Assembly: GCA_000344275.1 (NCBI GenBank)
Contig: AORU01000001.1
Span: forward strand, 1 to 64,000
DNA length: 64,000 bases
Reading direction: 5' to 3'
From: Streptococcus oralis subsp. tigurinus AZ_3a
Lineage (GTDB): Bacteria > Bacillota > Bacilli > Lactobacillales > Streptococcaceae
The stretch's first letter is position 1, and each line of letters begins with the position of its first letter. Made by a program: the position numbers and the translations under genes. Positions 57,831 through 64,000 of this stretch are shown here, piece after piece. The notes under the pieces were generated by a model, which had not been told where the DNA came from, ran no database searches, and saw only the letters and a list, made by a program, of their open reading frames with translations.

Positions 57831-58160
57831 TTAATCTTCAAGTTTAGCTACTCTTCTTTCAGCATCTTTATAGACTTTGGATTCGGCTCTTGCACCGATA
57901 ATAATGACAAGAACTTCATCATCTGATTTTTCCAATTTACAAACAATCCTAAGACCTGAACTCTTAAGTTTAATTTTCATAAGACCAGCAAGCTTAGAAT
58001 CAGAAAGGTTAGAAAGAGGCTTGCCATACCCACGTTCAGTATTAGGAAGATGATTTATTAAGATCCTCTTAAGTGATTTATCGACAATTTTTCTTTGAGA
58101 TCCATCTAAGGCTTTATAGTCTTGGATGGCTTCTTTTATAAAGGATAGTTTATAGTTCAT
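57831..58160 (-). CDS. RelE/ParE-type toxin
   Basis: A 109-residue toxin of the type II RelE/ParE superfamily: YKLSFIKEAIQDYKALDGSQRKIVDKSLKRIL at the N-terminus and LRIVCKLEKSDDEVLVIIIGARAESKVYKDAERRV at the C-terminus. Probably a ribosome-dependent mRNA interferase or gyrase poison. Overlaps the antitoxin gene by 4 nt, with the antitoxin first. Transcribed opposite to the surrounding element. Confidence 0.82.
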   Translation of the reverse strand: MNYKLSFIKEAIQDYKALDGSQRKIVDKSLKRILINHLPNTERGYGKPLSNLSDSKLAGLMKIKLKSSGLRIVCKLEKSDDEVLVIIIGARAESKVYKDAERRVAKLED

Positions 58161-58480
58161 TCGATTTCGTCCTCATCAAGAGGAGAGACTTCATTTAAAT
58201 TGATATGAAAGGCTTCTTCAAATTCATCTTGAGAAATTAAATCGGATTTATCCATTGATGACATCCTTGTATTGGCAAGCATAAGATCTCTTGCATCTTC
58301 GAGCTCATCAATGAGTTTCGTATATTCATCAGGGGAAACAAGAATGCACTCAGGAGTGTTGTTCTTTAATACGACCTTAGACCCGTTCACTTTGACATCA
58401 TCGAAAATACGTCCTGCTAGGCCTTGATTAAATTCAGAAATGGATACAGTCTTATTGGATAATTCTTTTACAAAATTCAT
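58157..58480 (-). CDS. Phd/YefM-like antitoxin
   Basis: A 107-residue antitoxin from ATG 58480 (MNFVKELSNKTVSISEFNQGLAGRIFDDVKVNGSKVVLKNNTPECILVSPDEY), with an N-terminal DNA-binding fold and an acidic C-terminal toxin-binding part. A GTG nine bases earlier is possible. It likely represses its own operon through the 9-bp dyad overlapping its start codon. It stabilises element C. Confidence 0.8.
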   Translation of the reverse strand: MNFVKELSNKTVSISEFNQGLAGRIFDDVKVNGSKVVLKNNTPECILVSPDEYTKLIDELEDARDLMLANTRMSSMDKSDLISQDEFEEAFHINLNEVSPLDEDEIE

Positions 58481-58503
58481 ACTTATCACTTCAAGATAAG
58501 TAT
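58479..58503 (-). promoter_or_regulatory. Autoregulatory dyad of the toxin-antitoxin operon
   Basis: Perfect 9-bp inverted repeat ATACTTATC (58479-58487)/GATAAGTAT (58495-58503), 7-nt spacer. It covers the antitoxin start codon and, on the minus strand, overlaps a TATACT -10 box (complement 58499-58504). Confidence 0.7.
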
Positions 58504-58613
58504 ATCAAAAATCGATAAAAACAATTAAAAAGAAAGAAGCAAGAAGAGATAGAAAATCATTATAGAAACATAAATGATATTTCAAAAGACATAAAATTTT
58601 AATAATGAAACTT

Positions 58614-58647
58614 TGAAAGTGATAGCAGAAATGTTATCTCTTTTTTA
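58614..58647 (+). terminator. Terminator-like hairpin before DUF3847 gene of element C
   Basis: AAAGTGATA with TATCTCTTT, short loop, then TTTTTATTGC, 22 nt before the next start codon. Confidence 0.6.
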
Positions 58648-58667
58648 TTGCAAGAAAGGAATGCTAT

Positions 58668-58958
58668 ATGAAAAAATTAGAACAAATAAGACAAAAGTCA
58701 AAAGAAATAAAAGATAAAATTGATGATACAGAAGAAAGACTAAGGCAACTAAAAAATCAAGAAAAAAAGATATTAAAACAAGACATAGTAAAAAGAAGAA
58801 AAGAAAGAACTCATAGGCTCATAACAAGAGGAGCAATTTTAGAAAGCCTTATAGAAAATGCAGAAGAACTAACAGACGAAGAAATAAAAATTCTACTAGA
58901 AGAAGCAACAAAGACAAAAGAATTCAAAGAAACATTAAAAATAATGAGAGAAAATTAG
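58668..58958 (+). CDS. DUF3847 protein of element C
   Basis: A 96-residue coiled-coil protein (EQIRQKSKEIKDKIDDTEERLRQLKNQEKKIL) with RKERTHRLITRGAILESLI, homologous to the copies at 33002 and 47194. Upstream of oriT and relaxase, likely mobilization accessory protein. RBS AAAGGAATG. Confidence 0.7.
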   Translation: MKKLEQIRQKSKEIKDKIDDTEERLRQLKNQEKKILKQDIVKRRKERTHRLITRGAILESLIENAEELTDEEIKILLEEATKTKEFKETLKIMREN

Positions 58959-58994
58959 GAGAAATAAAATAATCAAATCTCCCTTAGATTTCTA

Positions 58995-59022
58995 AGGGCG
59001 CAATTATACACCCTAAAGGGTG
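58995..59022 (-). other. oriT/nic region of element C
   Basis: The minus strand reads TAATTGCGCCCTTAG (core complement at 58995-59006) beside the inverted repeat CACCCTAAAGGGTG (59009-59022), preceded by CCCTTAG/CTAAGGG (58981-58998). The 32-bp block is identical, in reverse complement, to the IME B oriT. Confidence 0.78.
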
Positions 59023-59084
59023 CTTGCGTCCTGCGGAGCCAAACCCTTGCAGGGAGCAACAACCATTCGCTTTTTAAAAGTCAA

Positions 59085-59196
59085 GGGTAAATAAACTCGC
59101 TAACGCTCGCCCTTGACTTTTAAAATTTGAAATGAACAAAACAATTAAGCCGACATACTGAAACAACAAAAATTAATTCAGTAGTCGGCTTTTTTA
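59085..59196 (+). repeat. Two long hairpins between oriT and relaxase of element C
   Basis: AAAAGTCAAGGG pairs with CCCTTGACTTTT around 59085-59131. AAGCCGAC...CTGAA pairs with TTCAG...GTCGGCTT around 59149-59196 and is followed by TTTTTT, a terminator. Together with oriT they fill the 335-nt gap before the relaxase. Confidence 0.7.
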
Positions 59197-59293
59197 ATTC
59201 TATCATTTCAAAACGCTCATTCACAAAGTGGATATAGAAAATCTTCTAAGCCTCCGCCTAAAACAACAAAAAAAGAAAAAGGAAGTGATAAAA

Positions 59294-60928
59294 ATGGCAG
59301 ACAGTTTTCATTTTTCAGTAAACATAATATCAAGAGGAAAAGGAAAAAGTGCAGTAGCAAGTGCAGCATATATAAGTGGAGAAAAAATAAAAAATGAATG
59401 GGACGGAGTAACCCATGACTACACCAAGAAACAAGGAGTAATTAGCAAAGAAATATATTTACCAGATCACGCACCAGAAGAATATAAAGACCGAAAAACC
59501 TTGTGGAACTCAGTAGAACTATTTGAGAAAAACTCTAATGCCCAACTTGCAAGAAACTTTATCATATCCTTACCAAAAGAATTAAGCATAGAAGAAAATA
59601 AAAAGATGATAGAAGAATATGTTCAAAACAATTTTGTAAAAGAGGGAATGATAGTAGACCTAGCAATCCATGATGAAAGTAGAGAGGGAAATCAAAACAT
59701 TCATGCTCATATAATGACCATAGTAAGACCAATAAATGAAGATGGAACATGGGGGCAAAAAAGTAAAAAAGAATATATCCTAGATGAAAAAGGAGAAAAG
59801 ATTTTAAACAAAAATGGAAAACCAAAGACAAGAAAAGTAGAACTAACAACATGGAACGATAAGGGCAATGTAGAAAAATGGAGAGAAAATTTTTCAAAAC
59901 TTTGTAATGAATATCTAGCAAAAAACAAGATAGAAAAAAGAGTAGACCATAGGAGTTTTAAAAGACAAGGTATAAAACAAATACCAACAATACATCTAGG
60001 AGCAAGTGCTAGTGCAATGGAAAGAAAAGGAATAAGAACAGAAAAAGGAGATATAAATCGTGAAATAAAAAAACAGAATGAACTATTAAAAAACATAGGC
60101 AATGAAATAAAGAAAATAACATCATGGTTAGCAGGCTTCAAAGATAAGCTAAAGGAATCATACAAGGAATATAAAGACCAAAGTAAAAAGCAAATAGAAA
60201 ATGAATCAGGACTCTTTAACCTCTATGAATATTTAAGCTTCTATCAAGAAATGCAAGAAAACAATAGAGCTGAATTATCATTTTATGGGAAAAGAAACAA
60301 AGCAATCTATGATCTAAAAAGATATGCAAGTGGAATAAATTATCTAAGAGAAAATAAAATAAAAACCATATCAGATATACAAGGACATATAAATAACATA
60401 AGAAGTAAAAACACTGAGATATATAAGACTATAAAAGAAAACAGTCAAAAGATAGAAGACCTTAATAAGTGTTTAGCCTATGCAAAGACTGTAAGAAAAA
60501 CAAAAGCAACCTACCAAGAATATGAAAGCAAGAAAATATTCAAAGAAAGCTTCTACAAGAATAATCAAAAGGAAATAGACCAACATATAAGGGCAAGAAA
60601 CTTAATTGAAAAAATCAGTGGAAAGAAAAATTTAAGAGAAAAAGAATGGTTAGGAGAAATCAAAAACTTAGAAGATGAAATCAGTAAATTAAACTCAGAG
60701 TCAGAAAAGATAAGGGGAAGATACAAGGAAATAAATCATATTAAATATGCAGTAGAAGTAGTGAATGAAGAATATGGTATCGACCTATCAATAGAAATTG
60801 ACAAGGCAATTAAGAGAGGAGAAAAAGAAAGTATCATAGAAAAGATAAAAGAGTATAAGCAAGACAGTGATAGTTTTAATAAAAAAAGACAAATGACTAA
60901 AGACTATTTCAAAAATCAAGAAAGATAA
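59294..60928 (+). CDS. mobA: MobA/MobL relaxase (MOBQ) of element C
   Basis: A 544-residue relaxase from ATG 59294 (MADSFHFSVNIISRGKGKSAVASAAYISGEKI, Tyr about 26), metal-binding His in HDESREGNQNIHAHIMTIVRP, then DHRSFKRQGIKQIPTIHLGASA. The coiled-coil C-terminus is like that of IME B. An upstream in-frame ATG (59228) lies within the hairpin region and lacks a ribosome binding site. Codon use is strongly A-ending. Confidence 0.92.
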   Translation: MADSFHFSVNIISRGKGKSAVASAAYISGEKIKNEWDGVTHDYTKKQGVISKEIYLPDHAPEEYKDRKTLWNSVELFEKNSNAQLARNFIISLPKELSIEENKKMIEEYVQNNFVKEGMIVDLAIHDESREGNQNIHAHIMTIVRPINEDGTWGQKSKKEYILDEKGEKILNKNGKPKTRKVELTTWNDKGNVEKWRENFSKLCNEYLAKNKIEKRVDHRSFKRQGIKQIPTIHLGASASAMERKGIRTEKGDINREIKKQNELLKNIGNEIKKITSWLAGFKDKLKESYKEYKDQSKKQIENESGLFNLYEYLSFYQEMQENNRAELSFYGKRNKAIYDLKRYASGINYLRENKIKTISDIQGHINNIRSKNTEIYKTIKENSQKIEDLNKCLAYAKTVRKTKATYQEYESKKIFKESFYKNNQKEIDQHIRARNLIEKISGKKNLREKEWLGEIKNLEDEISKLNSESEKIRGRYKEINHIKYAVEVVNEEYGIDLSIEIDKAIKRGEKESIIEKIKEYKQDSDSFNKKRQMTKDYFKNQER

Positions 60929-61001
60929 AACCTGGTAAAAATATCTTATCCAAGCTATAATATGACCAAGAAAATAAAGGCAGATCTAGGAGGTAATAGA
61001 G

Positions 61002-61175
61002 ATGAATAAAAGGCAAGAGCTAATAGATGAACTCATAAAAGCAGATCAAGATGGAACATACAAAACATATAAAAGCACAGAAGAAATAAAAGCAATGAAC
61101 AATGAAGAAGTGCAGATATTATATTCCAACATGAAAAACTATCTATCAGACAAAAGAACACACACAAACTACTAA
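61002..61175 (+). CDS. Small protein, unknown
   Basis: A 57-residue protein (MNKRQELIDELIKADQDGTYKTYKSTEEIKAMNNEEVQILYSNMKNYLSD...) with an excellent ribosome binding site (TAGGAGGT). Soluble and helical. No family recognised; similar small frames follow relaxase genes in related elements. Confidence 0.5.
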   Translation: MNKRQELIDELIKADQDGTYKTYKSTEEIKAMNNEEVQILYSNMKNYLSDKRTHTNY

Positions 61176-61292
61176 AGGTGGAAAAGCAAAATAAGAGCAG
61201 AAAAACAAGAAAAGGTACAAAGACCTAAGTAAGCTATAAAAACATCAAAAATAAGCATTCCACCACCAACAACAATAAAATAAAAACAATCA

Positions 61293-61336
61293 AAGGGAAG
61301 TATAGAAAAATTAAAGCCTATACTTCCCTTTTTTTA
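61293..61336 (+). terminator. Terminator-like hairpin before DUF3801 gene of element C
   Basis: Perfect 13-bp stem AAGGGAAGTATAG/CTATACTTCCCTT followed by TTTTTT, 23 nt before the next start codon. The stretch 61176-61292 shows nothing else. Confidence 0.8.
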
Positions 61337-61358
61337 ATTCAAACAAAGGAGATAAAAC

Positions 61359-61886
61359 ATGATAAACGAAGAAATAAGCAAAGAAGCAGGTCAAGTAGCA
61401 CAAACCATAATATCATACACAATAAAGGCAGTAAAAGAATCAATCAACTTAGACAAAGAAATAAGAAAAAAGATGAATGAAACTTTAGAAAAAGCAAACG
61501 GAAACCTCAAAAGTCTTATGGGCGATGAAATGAAAATAAAAGACTTATATAAAAAAGGACAACTAGAAAATATAAGCATAGATCAAAGCAACCTCAAAGA
61601 CTTAAGAAAAGAACTAAACAAACTTGGAGTAAGTTTCTCAGTAATGAAAAACAAAGAAACCCAAAACTATGAAATATTCTTCCAAGCCAAAGACATAAAA
61701 GTAATGGAATATGCCTTTAAACAAGTCATAGCCAAGGAAAATAAAAAAGAAAAAGAAAGTATTCTAAAACAAATAAAGAAATACAAAGACCTATCTAAGA
61801 GTAAGGATAAGACAAAAGAAAAAGTCAAAAGAAAAGTAAAAGAAAAAGTAAAACCAAGTAAAAAAGATATGACCAGAGAAATTTAA
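61359..61886 (+). CDS. PcfB/DUF3801 protein of element C
   Basis: A 175-residue paralogue of the ICE protein at 28999, sharing LGVSFSVMKNKETQNYEIFFQAKDIKVMEYAFKQV. A Lys-rich tail follows. No coupling-protein gene follows it here, so it may act with a VirD4 supplied by another element. RBS AAAGGAGA. Confidence 0.72.
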   Translation: MINEEISKEAGQVAQTIISYTIKAVKESINLDKEIRKKMNETLEKANGNLKSLMGDEMKIKDLYKKGQLENISIDQSNLKDLRKELNKLGVSFSVMKNKETQNYEIFFQAKDIKVMEYAFKQVIAKENKKEKESILKQIKKYKDLSKSKDKTKEKVKRKVKEKVKPSKKDMTREI

Positions 61887-61993
61887 GGGAGTAACGAAAA
61901 GTTACACCCTTAAATAACCATAATAACAAGACTTCCGAAAAGCAGAAGTCCAGAATTCCGAAAATCGGAAATCAAGAATTTCGATTATCGAAA
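61883..61993 (+). repeat. Cluster of four short palindromes
   Basis: TTAAGGG...CCCTTAA with inner GTAAC/GTTAC (61883-61913), GACTTC/GAAGTC (61930-61950), TTCCGA-AAA-TCGGAA (61956-61970) and TTTCGAT-T-ATCGAAA (61979-61993). They follow one another directly before the decayed initiator gene; possible replication or regulatory sites. Confidence 0.6.
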
Positions 61994-62011
61994 ATCAAGA
62001 AAGGAGCAGAT

Positions 62012-62095
62012 ATGGCAACAAACAAAAGATATTATTGGATAAAATTAAAAAAAGAATTTTTTACAGACAAAATAAACAGAGGACATTGTCCTTAA
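62012..62095 (+). pseudogene. Remnant of a DnaD-like initiator gene
   Basis: Encodes MATNKRYYWIKLKKEFFTDK, matching the first 20 residues of the IME B initiator at 49423, then diverges and stops. The following DNA (62113-62170) still resembles the purine-rich stretch GATATAGAGATAGATAAAGAG found after the iterons of the intact gene, so the middle of the gene has been deleted. RBS AAAGGAGC is intact. Confidence 0.7.
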
Positions 62096-62113
62096 TGAGT
62101 CCAACCCATGTCC
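62088..62113 (+). repeat. Three GTCC iterons at 11-bp spacing in the initiator remnant
   Basis: GTCC at 62088, 62099 and 62110, with GGACATTGTCC as a small palindrome at the first. They are in the same relative position as the iterons of the intact initiator genes. Confidence 0.5.
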
Positions 62114-62329
62114 GACAAGAGATAGAGAAAGATATAGAGATAGATAAAGAGAGAGAGGGAGAGATAGAAAAGATTTAACATTTTTGGTATAATCACATTA
62201 ATTAAACTAAATGTGTAATGATAAAATGAGCTTGTTTACCGTAAGCTGATTGTGATAAAAAGATTAAAACTCCCACCATTGGTGAAAGAGATAGAATAAA
62301 ATAAAAAGAATCAGATTGGAGTGATTAGA

Positions 62330-63400
62330 ATGGATAAAAAAGATTTAGATATTATAGGAGATGGTGAATATATAAAAATGCTTGAGAAAATAAAAAGATC
62401 ATATACAAGCAGACAACTTAAAGCAGCAGTTTCGGTCAATTCTGAAATGCTAAAGTTTTATTATAGTTTAGGAGAAGAAATTATTAACTTAAAGGCAGAA
62501 AGCAGATGGGGAAGCGGATTCTATAAAAAATTAAGTTCGGATTTAAAAAATGAAATTCCCAATGTTAAAGGATTTTCTGTTACTAATTTAAAATATATGA
62601 AGAAATTTTATGAAATGTATTCGCCATTAAATCGTCCACAGCTTGTGGACGATTTACAAATATCTAAAGTCGGTGGAGATTTTAATATGATTTTTAGTAT
62701 CCCATGGGGACATCAAAGATATATTATGGATAGATGTGAGGGAAATTTGAATAAAGCATTTTTCTTTATATCTAAAACATTAGAAAATAGCTGGAGTAGA
62801 GCGGTGCTTTTAAATTTCTTGGATACAGATCTATTTGAAAGACAAGGAAAAGCAATAACAAATTTCACAAATAATTTGCCTGCTACACAAAGTGATTTAG
62901 CCAATGAAATGACGAGAGATCCGTATAATTTTGACTTTATATCTATAAGGCAAAATTATGATGAAAAAGAATTGAAAGACGCTTTGATGGATAATATTCA
63001 AAAATTCTTATTGGAGCTAGGGACAGGTTTTTCGTTCGTGGGCAGAGAATATAGACTTGTAGTTGGAAATTCAGAAGAATTTATTGATATGTTATTCTAC
63101 AACATTAAGCTACATTGCTATGTAGTTGTGGAGGTTAAAATTTCCGCATTTAAACCTGCGGATATAGGACAACTTGGAACCTATGTAACATCTGTAAACC
63201 ATATATTAAAGGGAGATGGGGATAATCAAACAATAGGTCTTTTAATCTGTAAGACAAAGGATAATGTATTGGCAAAATATGCTTCTGAAAGCTCCAGAGA
63301 GCCTATTGGAATTTCAGAATATCATCTACAAAACTTAATTCCTGAAAGTTTAAAGGGAGCATTACCAACCATAGAAGAAATTGAAAACGAACTAAAATAA
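62330..63400 (+). CDS. DUF1016/YhcG-type PD-(D/E)XK nuclease
   Basis: A 356-residue protein from ATG 62330 (MDKKDLDIIGDGEY) after TTGGAGTG. An N-terminal DUF1016 helical domain (SRQLKAAVSVNSEMLKFYYSLGEEIINLKAESRWGSGFYKKLSSDLK) is followed by a C-terminal nuclease fold (about 230-330) with Asp in EEFIDMLFYN and VVVEVKISAF. Members occur in mobile elements and phages. A role in recombination or defence is proposed but not shown. The stretch 62114-62329 holds no gene. Confidence 0.82.
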   Translation: MDKKDLDIIGDGEYIKMLEKIKRSYTSRQLKAAVSVNSEMLKFYYSLGEEIINLKAESRWGSGFYKKLSSDLKNEIPNVKGFSVTNLKYMKKFYEMYSPLNRPQLVDDLQISKVGGDFNMIFSIPWGHQRYIMDRCEGNLNKAFFFISKTLENSWSRAVLLNFLDTDLFERQGKAITNFTNNLPATQSDLANEMTRDPYNFDFISIRQNYDEKELKDALMDNIQKFLLELGTGFSFVGREYRLVVGNSEEFIDMLFYNIKLHCYVVVEVKISAFKPADIGQLGTYVTSVNHILKGDGDNQTIGLLICKTKDNVLAKYASESSREPIGISEYHLQNLIPESLKGALPTIEEIENELK

Positions 63401-63428
63401 ATTTTAAAAACATAATAAATGTACACAA

Positions 63429-63460
63429 GGCGGTAGAAGTAAAAACTATCGTCTTTTTTT
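63429..63460 (+). terminator. Terminator-like hairpin before second initiator gene
   Basis: GGCGGTAG with CTATCGTC, then TTTTTTTATTTG, 23 nt before the next start codon; same stem as at 51761. Confidence 0.7.
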
Positions 63461-63482
63461 ATTTGAAGAAAGGTAGGAGAGC

Positions 63483-64000
63483 ATGGCAGATAAAAGAATG
63501 TTTTCACTAAAGATAGTGGATAGCGACTTATTTTTGGATATGCCACTAAGTAGTCAATGTCTGTATTTTCATTTATCAATGCGAGCAGATGATGACGGTT
63601 TTGTAAATAACCCTAAGAAAATCATCAAGATTATCGGAGCAAATGAAGATGACCTAAAAATACTTATTGCCAAAGGCTTTGTGATAGTCTTTGATCAGGG
63701 AATTATCGTCATTACTCATTGGAAGATAAATAACTTTATTAGAAAAGACAGATATAAGCCAACAATGTATATCGATCAGAAACAGCAGCTTTATCAAACG
63801 GACAATGGAGCATATATTTCAGAAGAAAAAGTTGGTTGTCATCTGGTTAACCAAAGGTTGTCAAGTGGTCAACCCAGTATAGATAAGGGTAGATTAGATA
63901 AGGTTAGTATAGATAAGGGGAGAGAGGGAGAGATAGATAAAAAGTCCACCCCCATTTTTTATGGAGAATTCAAAAATGTAAGGTTAAGCAAAGAAGAATA
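63483..64000 (+). CDS. DnaD-like replisome organizer, 3' end beyond window
   Basis: The first 172 codons of an initiator of the phage replisome-organizer type: MFSLKIVDSDLFLDMPLSSQCLYFHLSMRADDDGFVNNPKKI, ITHWKINNFIRKDRYKPTMY, then a repetitive linker and the beginning of a DnaD-like C-terminal part (FYGEFKNVRLSKEE). The frame is open to the window end. RBS GTAGGAGAG. It carries its own iterons. Confidence 0.8.
   Translation, partial: MADKRMFSLKIVDSDLFLDMPLSSQCLYFHLSMRADDDGFVNNPKKIIKIIGANEDDLKILIAKGFVIVFDQGIIVITHWKINNFIRKDRYKPTMYIDQKQQLYQTDNGAYISEEKVGCHLVNQRLSSGQPSIDKGRLDKVSIDKGREGEIDKKSTPIFYGEFKNVRLSKEE
63834..63870 (+). repeat. Four iterons at exact 11-bp spacing in the last initiator gene
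   Basis: GGTT or GGTC units start at 63834, 63845, 63856 and 63867 (GGTTGTCATCT, GGTTAACCAAA, GGTTGTCAAGT, GGTCAACCC). Followed by purine-rich GATAAGG-type repeats (63881-63940). Confidence 0.65.

Larger units (their letters stand above)
53461..64000 (+). mobile_element. Element C: third insertion in the ICE (right end not in window)
   Basis: From the break in maff2 onward the ICE order is replaced by HTH regulator, BlaI/BlaR1-like pair, lipoprotein, secreted protein, toxin-antitoxin, DUF3847, oriT, relaxase, DUF3801, decayed initiator, DUF1016 nuclease and a further initiator. The DNA is even more A-rich, with ATA and AGA codons predominating, pointing to an anaerobic Firmicute donor such as Peptoniphilaceae (inference). 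The left junction lacks the GGA of IMEs A and B. It may be one IME or a composite. Confidence 0.6.

Noticed and set aside
57767..57835. 22-codon frame MPKKMDEYQYKEVATQEDF after the BlaI-like operon
   Set aside because: It lies just behind the terminator without a ribosome binding site; it may be the tail of a lost gene.

Overview
The window is a low-GC Gram-positive chromosome of the mitis group of Streptococcus (S. pneumoniae, S. mitis or S. oralis). The evidence is a polyhistidine-triad (Pht) surface protein, a type 2 pilus islet lying exactly between pepT and hemH, a streptococcal preQ1-II riboswitch ahead of queT, an asd-type RNA ahead of asd, and the order asd-dapA-mnmE-tdk-prfA-prmC-tsaC-glyA-(Pvaa-like)-rlmCD, which is the pneumococcal order. 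The species cannot be fixed from this window.

Positions 1-26844 are host chromosome. A zinc-associated Pht protein and peptidase T are followed by a complete pilus islet (4192-10726): ancillary pilin PitA, a signal-peptidase-like protein SipA without catalytic residues, backbone pilin PitB and two class-B-like sortases. Then come ferrochelatase, MscL, a GtrA protein, QueT under a preQ1-II riboswitch, a tRNA-Thr, the asd RNA, lysine/DAP genes, tRNA modification and release-factor genes, glyA, a nucleoid-associated protein, a lysozyme-like protein, a DUF1002 protein and rlmCD.

From the 3' end of rlmCD (about 26.8 kb) to the end of the window everything is mobile DNA with a more A-rich, clostridial-looking composition. 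The scaffold is the start of a Tn1549-type integrative conjugative element (ICE): CD1845-like protein, replication initiator, DnaC-like ATPase, PcfB, VirD4 coupling protein, SSB-like protein, Maff2. The single virD4 gene is split into three pieces by two separate Tn4451-type integrative mobilizable elements (IMEs). IME A (30036-36455, about 6.4 kb) and IME B (36883-52030, about 15.1 kb) each start with a large serine recombinase, carry a DUF3847 protein, an oriT and a MobA/MobL relaxase, and end with a TnpW-type small protein. All four junctions share GGA. Joining the three pieces at these positions gives exactly 1785 nt, an open frame of 594 codons plus stop.

IME B carries a TetR-controlled five-gene transport cargo: two fused ABC half-transporters plus an ECF-type A2-T-S transporter, resembling siderophore import modules. 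A third insertion, element C, begins inside maff2 (about 53460) and runs past the window end. It carries a BlaI/BlaR1-like regulator pair with a lipoprotein and a secreted stalk-domain protein, a toxin-antitoxin pair, a third relaxase and oriT, a decayed replication initiator and a DUF1016 nuclease. I see no recombinase for it in the window.

Three regulatory patterns recur across the mobile part. Each replication-initiator gene contains an internal iteron array spaced at about 11 or 22 bp. Each mob region has a RSF1010/pSK41-like nic sequence next to a conserved hairpin, inverted in IME B. Many genes are preceded by a terminator-like hairpin, a T-run and then the gene's ribosome binding site. 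The right ends of IMEs A and B carry an outward TTGACA that on circle closure in IME B would pair with TAGAAT at a 17-bp spacing, directly upstream of the recombinase gene.
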